DNA of 7,756 nucleotides from CAYPFY01 sp964410105 (lineage in GTDB: Bacteria > Bacteroidota > Ignavibacteria > UBA10030 > SZUA-254): the NCBI GenBank assembly GCA_964410105.1, contig CAYPFY010000036.1:1-7756 (forward strand), read 5' to 3'. This document shows, piece after piece, positions 1 to 6,808 of the stretch (its first letter is position 1; every line of letters begins with the position of its first letter). A model generated the notes under the pieces. It did no database searches. It saw only the letters and a program-made list of their open reading frames with translations, and was not told the DNA's origin. Both the position numbers and the translations under genes were made by a program.

Positions 1-78
1 GAATATCCCTGGCAGGCAGCGCTGGGCACCCATCCCTATCTCGGGATTAAGGTCAATAGCAAATCTTGGCCTTTGTAG
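1..78 (+). CDS. C-terminal tail of an unidentified upstream protein (partial)
   Basis: Frame 1 is open from the window edge to a TAG at 76-78 and encodes 25 residues ending in GTHPYLGIKVNSKSWPL. The other two plus frames also stay open for part of this stretch, so the reading is supported mainly by position and sensible composition. The stop lies 22 bases before the next gene's ATG, on the same strand, so co-transcription with the DUF1385 gene and prfA is plausible. I do not recognise the family from so short a tail and assign no function. Confidence 0.4.
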   Translation, partial: EYPWQAALGTHPYLGIKVNSKSWPL

Positions 79-86
79 GCCATTTT
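67..86 (+). terminator. Weak terminator-like hairpin over the upstream stop codon
   Basis: A 5-bp perfect stem TGGCC (67-71) / GGCCA (78-82) encloses a 6-base loop TTTGTA and is followed directly by TTTT (83-86). It overlaps the upstream gene's stop codon and sits 14 bases before the next ATG. The stem is short for an intrinsic terminator, so it may only attenuate transcription or may be chance. Confidence 0.25.
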
Positions 87-100
87 GAGTATATTCCACA

Positions 101-1096
101 ATGTCGGAATTGGTGAATCATGATAGACTGCGGTTCGATCCCGATAAACCGCTGCAAGTTGGGGGCCAGGCCGTCATCGAAGGGGTGATGATGAGGGCCC
201 CGGGCCGGGTCGCCACCGCGGTGCGCCGGAAAGACGGCACCATCATCGTCAAGAAGCAAGATTACCGCACTCTCGCCGAACGTTTCACAGTATTCAGGCT
301 CCCAATTTTCCGCGGCGCCGTCGGCCTCGTCGAAATGCTCTTGATCGGAATCGAAAGCCTGCATTTTTCAACAGAAGTTGCCATGCAGGATCTCAAGTCC
401 TCCGGGAACGGAAAGCCTCCCGCGTCAAACGCTCGGCTTGCGCTGACCGTGATTCTCTCGCTGGGACTCGGCATCACTATATTCTTCATAACACCCCTCA
501 TTGTGACAACAAGGCTTTTCAACGTCGAGCAGAATGCCTTCAGCTTCAATTTGATCGCCGGAATGATCCGGCTGTCAATACTCCTCGTTTATCTTTTTGC
601 AATCTCGCTGATGAAGGATGTAAAAAGACTCTTTGAATACCATGGCGCCGAACATAAGGCGGTCTTCACATTTGAATCGCAAGGAGATCTTTCGGTCGAG
701 TCGGCCCGACTCTATACGCGCTTTCACCCCCGTTGCGGGACTAGTTTTATTCTGATTGTGATGGTGGCGTCGATGCTGCTCTTTTCGGTGCTCGATTCCT
801 TTCTGATCATGCTCGTTGGAAAGATTTCACTCCCTCTCCGGTTCGCCACGCATCTTCCCTTAATCCCGCTCGTCGGCGGCATCGCCTATGAGTTTATCCG
901 GTGGTCGGCCAAACGGAGCACTACTCCCGTGGGGAAAGCCCTCGTTGCCCCCGGCCTCTGGCTCCAGCGCATTACCACACAAGAGCCCGTTCCTCAACAG
1001 ATCGAAGTGGCTATCGTCGCCCTGAAATGCGCACTCGGGGTGGATGTGCCCTCCGCCCGGTATATCACAAAAATCTCGGAACTCCAGCCGGGCTGA
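101..1096 (+). CDS. DUF1385 family (YqhQ-like) integral membrane protein
   Basis: This 331-residue protein belongs to the DUF1385 family, whose biochemical role is unknown. The family signatures are in order: VGGQAVIEGVMMR (20-32), EYHGAEHKAVF (179-189), HPRCGTSF (209-216) and a C-terminal GLWLQRITTQEPVPQQIEVA (285-304). The conserved His, Glu and Cys residues in the two central motifs suggest metal or cofactor binding, but this is inference. Hydrophobic stretches at about 112-135, 150-171, 213-240 and 246-266 predict four membrane segments. The start is well fixed: ATG 101 is the first start codon after an in-frame TGA at 86-88. No good Shine-Dalgarno is visible, as is common in Bacteroidota relatives. 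The gene ends one base before prfA, a pairing seen in many phyla, so the two are probably co-transcribed. Family assignment is firm; function is not known. Confidence 0.93.
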   Translation: MSELVNHDRLRFDPDKPLQVGGQAVIEGVMMRAPGRVATAVRRKDGTIIVKKQDYRTLAERFTVFRLPIFRGAVGLVEMLLIGIESLHFSTEVAMQDLKSSGNGKPPASNARLALTVILSLGLGITIFFITPLIVTTRLFNVEQNAFSFNLIAGMIRLSILLVYLFAISLMKDVKRLFEYHGAEHKAVFTFESQGDLSVESARLYTRFHPRCGTSFILIVMVASMLLFSVLDSFLIMLVGKISLPLRFATHLPLIPLVGGIAYEFIRWSAKRSTTPVGKALVAPGLWLQRITTQEPVPQQIEVAIVALKCALGVDVPSARYITKISELQPG

Positions 1097-1097
1097 A

Positions 1098-2165
1098 ATG
1101 TTCGAAAGGCTCTCCAAAGTATCCGCCCGGTACTCCGAGCTTACTTCTCAGCTTGCCGATCCCGTTGTGATCAACAACCAGGAGCTCTACCGCACTCTGA
1201 GCAAGGAACATAGCGATATCGCCGGGATCGTGAGCACCTACGAGCGTTATAAGAAAATGTCCTCCGATGTGGCCAATCTCCGCCAGCTCGCCAACGGGAC
1301 TGACCCGGATATGCGTGAACTTGCAGCCGCTGAACTTCCTGAGGCCCAAAACAAGCTGTCCCAGATCGAAGAGGAGCTGAAGATCCTGCTTCTTCCCAAG
1401 GATCCTAATGATGACAAGGACTGTATCGTCGAAATACGCGGGGGAACCGGAGGGGAGGAGGCCGCTCTCTTCGCCGCCGATCTCTATCGCATGTATACCC
1501 GCTACGCCGAAAGGCAAGGGTGGAAAACGGAACTTCTCGACTGGAATGATACCGGAAAGGGAGGGTTTAAGGAGGTAATTTTTTCACTCAAAGGGGAAGG
1601 GGCCTACGGCACTCTGAAGTTTGAGAGCGGCATCCACCGGGTTCAGCGGGTTCCGGAGACCGAAGCGCAAGGAAGGGTCCACACCTCCGCCGCAACAGTT
1701 GCCGTGCTGCCCGAACTTGAAGAGATTGATTCTGACATTGCCATAAATCCCGCCGATCTTGAGTTCACGACGTACCGGGCCGGCGGGAAGGGTGGTCAGA
1801 ATGTGAATAAGGTCGAGACGGCCGTTCGCATCACTCATAAGCCGTCGGGTATAGTCGTCGCCTGCCAGCAGGAGAGATCGCAATTCCAAAATCGTGAGAG
1901 GGCGATGAAGATGCTGAGGGCGAAGCTTTATGAGGCCAAGGTGAATGAGCAGAATGCCACGGTGACGGCCCAGCGCCGATCGATGGTGAAAAGCGGCGAT
2001 AGGAGCGAAAAGATCAGAACTTATAATTTTCCGCAAAACCGGGTGACCGATCACCGCATCGGGCTGACTCTCTACAATCTGAACGAAATCATTAACGGCA
2101 AGCTGGACGAGCTTGTCGAGCAGTTAAGACTCGCCGACCGGGCCGAGCGCCTGAATTCGGCCTAA
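1098..2165 (+). CDS. prfA: Peptide chain release factor 1 (RF1)
   Basis: RF1 recognises UAA and UAG stop codons in the ribosomal A site and triggers hydrolysis of peptidyl-tRNA. The protein has 355 residues, normal for full-length RF1. Visible landmarks are the GGTGGEEAALFA motif (115-126), the stop-codon recognition tripeptide P186-E187-T188 within HRVQRVPETEAQGRVHTS, TVAVLPE shortly after, and the catalytic G232-G233-Q234. The PxT tripeptide marks RF1; RF2 would carry SPF. The GGQ surroundings (AGGKGGQNVNKVETAVRITH) look somewhat RF2-like, but I recall this from Chlorobi-lineage RF1. The frame stays open upstream to 1044, but ATG 1098 (MFERLSKV) is preferred because it gives the usual RF1 N-terminus and lies one base after the previous gene's TGA (TGAAATG), suggesting translational coupling. 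No prmC (the GGQ glutamine methyltransferase often found next) follows; the gene instead converges on tadA and overlaps it by four bases. Confidence 0.98.
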   Translation: MFERLSKVSARYSELTSQLADPVVINNQELYRTLSKEHSDIAGIVSTYERYKKMSSDVANLRQLANGTDPDMRELAAAELPEAQNKLSQIEEELKILLLPKDPNDDKDCIVEIRGGTGGEEAALFAADLYRMYTRYAERQGWKTELLDWNDTGKGGFKEVIFSLKGEGAYGTLKFESGIHRVQRVPETEAQGRVHTSAATVAVLPELEEIDSDIAINPADLEFTTYRAGGKGGQNVNKVETAVRITHKPSGIVVACQQERSQFQNRERAMKMLRAKLYEAKVNEQNATVTAQRRSMVKSGDRSEKIRTYNFPQNRVTDHRIGLTLYNLNEIINGKLDELVEQLRLADRAERLNSA

Positions 2166-2171
2166 GGTTTT
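2141..2171 (+). terminator. Terminator-like hairpin at the prfA end
   Basis: GGCCGA (2141-2146) and TCGGCC (2157-2162) form a 6-bp GC-rich stem with a 10-base loop, reaching the prfA stop codon. TTTT at 2168-2171 follows after five bases. The stem alone could also form in the opposite transcript, but no T-run lies on that side. Because it lies inside coding sequence, it may be coincidental. Confidence 0.25.
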
Positions 2172-2623
2172 CGCCGCAGGAGGAAGAAGTCTTTCAAAAG
2201 CCCCCCGCATTTTTCTTCCAAAACTCCCCCGATAGTGTGCACCCGGTGGTTTAACCGCGTGTCGTTCGTAATCGTATAAAGCGTCGTGCACGATCCCGCT
2301 TTGGGGTCGTACGCGCCGAACACCAGCAATGAGAGCCTCGCCAGTACGACCGCCCCCGCACACATGGGGCACGGTTCTAACGTGACGTACATTTCGCATC
2401 CCTCAAGCCTCCTCGTCTCCAGGTGCGCCGCCGCCGCCGTGAGGGCAATCATTTCCGCATGCGCCGTCGGATCCTGAAGCATCTCGACCTGGTTCGAGCC
2501 CCGTCCGATGACGCTCCCATCATGGACGATGACCGCCCCCACCGGCACCTCTTTCCGCTCAAGGGCGATTTCCGCCTCCCGGTAGGCCATCCCCATGAAG
2601 TATTCGTGTTTCTTGTCAGTCAT
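2162..2623 (-). CDS. tadA: tRNA-specific adenosine-34 deaminase (TadA)
   Basis: TadA converts adenosine to inosine at wobble position 34 of tRNA-Arg(ACG), a zinc-dependent hydrolytic deamination needed to read CGN codons. The 153-residue protein shows the cytidine/deoxycytidylate deaminase fold motifs: H55-A-E57 (zinc ligand and catalytic proton shuttle) and P84-C85-P-M-C88 (zinc ligands). Their spacing is nearly that of the E. coli enzyme as I recall it (H57, E59, C87, C90). The N-terminus MTDKKHEYFMGMAYREAE aligns with known TadA starts, so ATG at 2623 is chosen over an in-frame TTG at 2680 that would add 19 residues of uncharacteristic sequence. The stop TAG (2164-2162) overlaps the convergent prfA stop. 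A nucleobase deaminase such as guanine deaminase is the main alternative, but the PVGAVIV and TAHAEMIAL context favours TadA. Confidence 0.93.
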   Translation of the reverse strand: MTDKKHEYFMGMAYREAEIALERKEVPVGAVIVHDGSVIGRGSNQVEMLQDPTAHAEMIALTAAAAHLETRRLEGCEMYVTLEPCPMCAGAVVLARLSLLVFGAYDPKAGSCTTLYTITNDTRLNHRVHTIGGVLEEKCGGLLKDFFLLRRKP

Positions 2624-2631
2624 GATGCTCG

Positions 2632-2662
2632 AAAAAGTAGCAAAAAAGCCTTCCTGAGGCAA
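2632..2662 (-). promoter_or_regulatory. Promoter-like element upstream of tadA
   Basis: On the minus strand, TTG (2662-2660, part of TTTG) is separated by exactly 20 bases from TACTTTTT (2639-2632). This fits both a sigma-70 geometry (TTGNNN-N17-TANNNT) and the Bacteroidota -33/-7 pattern TTTG / TAnnTTTG. It lies so close to ATG 2623 that the transcript would be almost leaderless, which lowers confidence. Confidence 0.35.
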
Positions 2663-2686
2663 ATGTGTGACTCGGTGCAAGAGGGA

Positions 2687-2717
2687 TTGATTTTTCTGCT
2701 AAAATTTCGTAGGTTTA
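2687..2717 (+). promoter_or_regulatory. Promoter of the PHP/T9SS protein gene
   Basis: TTGATT (2687-2692) is followed, 20 bases after its TTG, by TAGGTTTA (2710-2717). This matches the Bacteroidota TTTG-N19-21-TAnnTTTG pattern with one mismatch in the -7 box, and it is a weak sigma-70 match. Transcription would start near 2721-2724, giving a leader of about 30 bases. A purine-rich GAGAGAG (2744-2750) three bases before ATG 2754 could help ribosome binding, although it is closer than usual. Confidence 0.45.
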
Positions 2718-2753
2718 AATAATCTGTCCTTCGTTTCCTTGTAGAGAGAGCCA

Positions 2754-5700
2754 ATGTCCCTGAAGGGGTGCCTCCCCATCCTCATTCTGCTCGTTTCCGC
2801 ACGCGTTACCCCGCAGACGACCTATAATATTTACTTCGGCGATATTCATTCACAGACCTGGTACTCGGACGGCAACCAGGATCAGAATATGAGTACGTAC
2901 GATAAGCCGGTCGCCCGGGCGATCACCTACGCCCGCAGTTCCCCCAATATGAATTTTCTCGGCGTGAGCGATCATAATCATAACGAGGGAGGCCTCCATA
3001 TGACGCTGAATTACTGGAACGCCGGCAATGCCGAAGCCGACTCCGTCAACCAGGACGGAACGTTCGTGGGCCTCCGGGGACAGGAATGGGGCGTGATCGG
3101 CCAGACTTCCGATAGCGCCGGACATGCGCTTGTCTACGGCACCAATAAGCTTTTCGGCTGGGATGCAGGCGTCTACGATGTTTTCGTGGCCAAATCCGAT
3201 TACAACTCTCTCTTTGCCGCCCTGCGAACGTATGGGGGCTTTGCTTATCTTGCCCATCCGCAGCAGTCGGATTACAAAGGGATTTTTGTCCATGCTTATA
3301 ATGCCCTCTGGGATAGTGTCGTCCAGGGGGTAGCCATGCGGAACGGGCCCGCGTTTTCGACAAATACAACGGAAACCGATCCGTCGGCGACCGACTATTC
3401 GCCCCGGTACCATGACCTGCTCCGTCTCGGTTATCACGTCGCACCCTGCGCGAATCAGGATAACCATAACACGACTTTTGGAAGGGCGAATCAGCAGCGG
3501 ACCGCGGTTCTCGCAACCTCTCTTACGAAGGCCAACGTGGTCGATGCCCTCCGCAACCGGCGTGCTTACGCGACGGAAGACCATAACCTCTCGCTCCGCC
3601 TTGAAGTGGGAACCCATCAGATGGGGGAGATTTTTACGACCGCCACCCCGGTCTCCTTCAGGATTGTCGTGACCGACCCCGACGGAGGCGAATCCCGAAG
3701 CAGGATTGAACTGCGGTACGGCGTGCCCGGCTCGGGAAGCGCTCCCACGACTCTGAATACCGTTCTGAACAGCGACTCTCTTATATTTTCCCAGCCGCAG
3801 ACGGTGGGCACAACCTATTATTATTACGCCTATGTGCTGACGGCCGATAATAAGCACGCCTGGAGCGCGCCCGTGTGGGTTACGACCTCCGCCACTCCTC
3901 CCCCCGGAGCGTTCAGCCAGACTTCACCTTCGAACGGCGCCGCAGGCCAGGCTGTGAGCGGTTCTCTCAGCTGGGGTGCTTCCTCGAATGCGACCGGGTA
4001 CGATGTGTATCTCGGCACGTCGAATCCCCCCACGACGCTTGTGAGTTCGAATCAGCCCGGGACGACTTATTCCTACAGCGGCCTCGTTAACCTGACGACG
4101 TATTATTGGAAGATCGTTGCCCGGAATTCCACGTCGACGACCGATGCAACGGGTTCTCCCTGGAGTTTCACGACGCTCTCAAATCCGCCCGGAGCATTCT
4201 CGCTCCTGTCGCCTTCAAACAGCGCTGCGGGCCAGCATCTCTCCGGAACTCTTTCATGGCAATCATCCGCCAATGCCCTCGGATACGATGTTTACCTCGA
4301 TTCGGTCAACCCTCCGACCACAGTTGTGAGCTCCAGTCAGGCGGGGACGTCCTATGGCTATAGCGGTCTGGCCAATAATACGACGTATTTCTGGAAAGTG
4401 GTGGCGAAGAACGGACCCGAGGCGACGACAGCCACAGGGTCTCCCTGGAGTTTCACGACAGTTCTGAACGCCCCCGGTTCTTTTGGCCCGGTCTCTCCCG
4501 CGAACGGCGCAGCTCATCAGGCTCTCTCAGGATCCCTCTCCTGGCAGAGTTCCACCGGCGCGACCGGCTATGACGTTTATTTCGGCACGAGCAACCCGCC
4601 TCCCTTTGTGAGCGGTAACCAGCCAGGGACCACTCTTTCGTACGGTCCGCTGACGACGAATACGATCTACTATTGGAAGGTTGTGGCCAAGAACGCCAAC
4701 GACAGCACCGCGGGGACTTCTTCCCCATGGAGTTTTACGACGATAGTGCCGCCCGGAGCCTTCTCGCTCGCCTCTCCACCCAACAGTTCAACCGGTCAAC
4801 CCCTGAGCGGGCTACTTTCATGGGACTCGTCCAGCCAGGCCACATCCTATGCTGTCTATCTCGATACGGCGGCTTCGCCCGCCGCGATCGTCGATTCCAA
4901 TCACGCGGGAACGAGTTATAACTATGACCCGCTGAACGCGAATACAACTTATTACTGGAAAGTCGTGGCCAAAAACCCTGACGGTGAGGTCACGGCGGCG
5001 AATGCGCCGTTTCATTTCAAGACGGCGAATCTCCCGAAAGCGCCCGGGAATCTTTCCATCTCAGGGATTACGACGGTCAGTCTGACTCTCAACTGGACGG
5101 ATTCGGCGACAAATGAGGACGGCTACCGCGTGTATCGCTCACTCCTCAGCGAGGGCCCCTACGAACAAGCGGGGGGAAACCTGCCGGCCAACACGCAGAC
5201 TTTTAACGACACGGGCCTGAGCCCCAATAATAAGTACTACTATCATGTGACACCCTTCAACATCGAGGGTGAGGGAATTCCAGGCGCAATCTCGGCAACG
5301 ACTCTCGCTGCCGTCCCCGGGACCCCCGGCCTGTCCCCGGGCCAGGGGCTCTCGATCCGGGTTTACGTCGATCCGGGCCAGAATTCTGCCGCCACAAGGT
5401 TCGCCATCCAGGCTCTTTTCTCAGATACCGAATATGTCCAGCAAAACGGTTCGCTTCAGAATTCCGCGGACTGGCGAACTTTTTCGGAATGGGGCGGAAT
5501 TAATGGCGTCGCCGCGACGGGTCTCGAGGCATGCTCCCTCTATACTTTTAAGGTGAAAGCGCGCAACGGCGATCTGATCGAAACTGCCTTCAGCCCCACT
5601 GCCAGTCAGCAGCTCCCCTGCTTTTCCTTCAAAGGCTATCTCGCCAAAGGGTGGAACCTACTCTCCGTCCCGGCGGACGTCTCAAGCAATCAAAAGAGTT

Positions 5701-6722
5701 TTCTCTTCCCGACAGCCGCTTCAAGCGCATTTCGTTATGATCGAAGCTATGTCAGGACAGATTCGATGAGTGTGGGAGGGGGGTACTGGCTGAAATTCGG
5801 GGGACCAGATTCGGCGGTGTTCGTCGGCGGTCCGGTCGTCTCCGATTCGATCGAGCTCGTTCCGGGATGGAATATGATCGGGACAATCTCCTCGCCGGTC
5901 AGCACGGGGTCGATAGTCCAGGATCCTACGATAATTCTCGCATCAAACTATTTTGGCTATAACGGGGCGTATTATATCGCAGATTCGCTCCGCCCGATGC
6001 AGGGTTACTGGGTTAAAGCGTCAAAGGCCGGAAGGCTGATTCTCTCGTCATCCGCGAATCAACCCCGGGCTCTTCCCAAAGGCGGAATTTCTCTGAAGAC
6101 GATGAATGCGGTGACGTTCCAGGATCACTCCGGGTTCAAGGGGACAGTCTATATAACAGATAAACCCGTTGACGGTTTCTTCGAAATGCCGCCCCCGGCT
6201 CCGGAGAATGCGTTTGATGTGAGGTTTTCGACGAATGAGTTTTTAAGGGTTTCCCCTGGAAATGTTCAGGAATTCCCCATAAAACTGCAGACATCCGCCT
6301 ACCCGGTAACTGTGACCTGGTCGATAAACGGCAAAGGCTACACCCTCTCTGCCGGCTTTGAGAGGAAGCTGGAAGGAACCGGATCATTGGTTCTTGATCA
6401 CGAGCCCCCCAGCCTTTCGCTCAAAAACTCAAAGGAGCGCCCGACGCAGTATGCCTTATATCAAAATTTCCCCAACCCGTTCAACCCCTCTACTGAAATC
6501 CGGTACGACATACCCTTCGAAAGTCGTGTAAAATTGACCGTTTTCAATACCCTGGGGGTTGAAGTGGGAACTCTTGTCGACAAGGTTCAGCCCGGTGGCA
6601 ATTATCGTCTCACTTGGAACCCGGCCACCGCCAGCGGAGTCTATTTCTACAAAATTGAAGCGTTTTCCACTGAAAATTCAATATCCTTCCTTAAAGTCCT
6701 CCGAGCTGTGTTTCTAAAGTAG
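2754..6722 (+). CDS. Secreted PHP-domain metallohydrolase with Fn3-like repeats and T9SS sorting domain
   Basis: This 1322-residue protein is built for export and surface attachment. Residues 1-21 form a signal peptide (hydrophobic core PILILLVSA). Residues about 24-275 are a PHP-superfamily metallohydrolase of the CehA/McbA-like type: FGDIHSQTWYSDG (28-40), SDHNH (72-76), E111, GH124, AHP (167-169) and QDNH (235-238) supply metal ligands. PHP enzymes cleave phosphoesters or related bonds; the substrate is unknown here. A beta region (about 276-380) follows, then four similar Fn3-like units (383-759), a canonical Fn3 domain (about 760-850) and a diverged one (about 852-955). Next come a duplicated GWN/GYW module (960-1102), a beta linker with EMPPPAPENAFDVRFS, and a T9SS type-A sorting domain (1233-1322; YALYQNFPNPFNPSTEIRY). 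ATG 2754 is the first after an in-frame TAG (2742-2744). The first metal motif reads H32-x-Q34, not the usual HxH, so activity should not be assumed. A promoter precedes the gene and a hairpin follows it, suggesting a single-gene transcript. Confidence 0.92.
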   Translation: MSLKGCLPILILLVSARVTPQTTYNIYFGDIHSQTWYSDGNQDQNMSTYDKPVARAITYARSSPNMNFLGVSDHNHNEGGLHMTLNYWNAGNAEADSVNQDGTFVGLRGQEWGVIGQTSDSAGHALVYGTNKLFGWDAGVYDVFVAKSDYNSLFAALRTYGGFAYLAHPQQSDYKGIFVHAYNALWDSVVQGVAMRNGPAFSTNTTETDPSATDYSPRYHDLLRLGYHVAPCANQDNHNTTFGRANQQRTAVLATSLTKANVVDALRNRRAYATEDHNLSLRLEVGTHQMGEIFTTATPVSFRIVVTDPDGGESRSRIELRYGVPGSGSAPTTLNTVLNSDSLIFSQPQTVGTTYYYYAYVLTADNKHAWSAPVWVTTSATPPPGAFSQTSPSNGAAGQAVSGSLSWGASSNATGYDVYLGTSNPPTTLVSSNQPGTTYSYSGLVNLTTYYWKIVARNSTSTTDATGSPWSFTTLSNPPGAFSLLSPSNSAAGQHLSGTLSWQSSANALGYDVYLDSVNPPTTVVSSSQAGTSYGYSGLANNTTYFWKVVAKNGPEATTATGSPWSFTTVLNAPGSFGPVSPANGAAHQALSGSLSWQSSTGATGYDVYFGTSNPPPFVSGNQPGTTLSYGPLTTNTIYYWKVVAKNANDSTAGTSSPWSFTTIVPPGAFSLASPPNSSTGQPLSGLLSWDSSSQATSYAVYLDTAASPAAIVDSNHAGTSYNYDPLNANTTYYWKVVAKNPDGEVTAANAPFHFKTANLPKAPGNLSISGITTVSLTLNWTDSATNEDGYRVYRSLLSEGPYEQAGGNLPANTQTFNDTGLSPNNKYYYHVTPFNIEGEGIPGAISATTLAAVPGTPGLSPGQGLSIRVYVDPGQNSAATRFAIQALFSDTEYVQQNGSLQNSADWRTFSEWGGINGVAATGLEACSLYTFKVKARNGDLIETAFSPTASQQLPCFSFKGYLAKGWNLLSVPADVSSNQKSFLFPTAASSAFRYDRSYVRTDSMSVGGGYWLKFGGPDSAVFVGGPVVSDSIELVPGWNMIGTISSPVSTGSIVQDPTIILASNYFGYNGAYYIADSLRPMQGYWVKASKAGRLILSSSANQPRALPKGGISLKTMNAVTFQDHSGFKGTVYITDKPVDGFFEMPPPAPENAFDVRFSTNEFLRVSPGNVQEFPIKLQTSAYPVTVTWSINGKGYTLSAGFERKLEGTGSLVLDHEPPSLSLKNSKERPTQYALYQNFPNPFNPSTEIRYDIPFESRVKLTVFNTLGVEVGTLVDKVQPGGNYRLTWNPATASGVYFYKIEAFSTENSISFLKVLRAVFLK
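3900..5030 (+). repeat. Four tandem Fn3-like repeats of about 285 bases inside the PHP protein gene
   Basis: Units start at 3900, 4185, 4470 and 4749, with lengths of 285, 285, 279 and 282 bases (93-95 residues). Each begins near PPGAFS, contains SG-LSW, a YxVYxxT-like strand and TTYYWKVVAKN, and ends near SPWSFTT (diverged to APFHFKT in unit 4). By hand alignment, units 1 and 2 match at about 65 of 96 residues and share 20 identical bases (TCTCCCTGGAGTTTCACGAC). This indicates duplication within the gene. The units probably act as spacers or carbohydrate/surface-binding stalks between the PHP domain and the anchor, which is inference. Confidence 0.88.
5634..6056 (+). repeat. Degenerate duplication: two GWN...GYW modules in the PHP protein
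   Basis: Two diverged copies each run from a GWN motif (W967 and W1039) to a GYW motif (W1012 and W1086), 45 and 47 residues apart. The first copy reads GWNLLSVP ... GYWLKF and the second GWNMIGTI ... GYWVKASKAGRLIL. The pair sits just before the beta linker and the T9SS sorting domain. I have seen similar doublets ahead of sorting domains in Ignavibacteria-type proteins, but I cannot name an established function. DNA identity between the copies is low, so this is an old duplication. Confidence 0.7.
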
Positions 6723-6746
6723 TTTCCCGCAAAATGGGCGGGAAAC
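6722..6746 (+). terminator. Hairpin just after the PHP protein gene
   Basis: A perfect 9-bp stem GTTTCCCGC (6722-6730) / GCGGGAAAC (6738-6746) with a 7-base loop AAAATGG starts on the last base of the stop codon. No T-run follows, so it is not a textbook intrinsic terminator. It may stop transcription with help or protect the 3' end of the message. Confidence 0.6.
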
Positions 6747-6808
6747 GCCACTTCATGTGATCCGCGGCCTATCCGGCCCTTCCTGCAACCCCGAACCACA
6801 CATACCTC

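Noticed and set aside
66..97. A promoter for the DUF1385 gene (TTG-N21-TATATTCC)
   Set aside because: Transcription would begin at or after the ATG at 101, and spacing is one base off the other sites; co-transcription from upstream is simpler.
1044..1097. An upstream start for prfA adding 18 residues
   Set aside because: The extra residues overlap the DUF1385 gene and do not resemble RF1; MFERLSKV at 1098 is the normal N-terminus.
2641..2658. A small terminator on the minus strand upstream of tadA (GCCT-CAGGA-AGGC then six T)
   Set aside because: The stem is only 4 bp, and the T-run is better explained as part of the promoter-like region.
2624..2680. A TTG start for tadA at 2680 adding 19 residues
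   Set aside because: The family normally begins a few residues before the HEYxM motif, which fits ATG 2623, and the extension would cover the promoter-like element.
2850..3857. A 335-codon open frame on the minus strand inside the PHP gene
   Set aside because: The plus strand here encodes all the PHP metal-binding motifs in order. The antisense translation has no recognisable domain and is explained by the GC-biased codon positions of the real gene.
3900..5030. The regular repeat period as a CRISPR array or satellite
   Set aside because: The period of about 285 bases, the continuous reading frame and the Fn3-like protein pattern show these are coding domain repeats.
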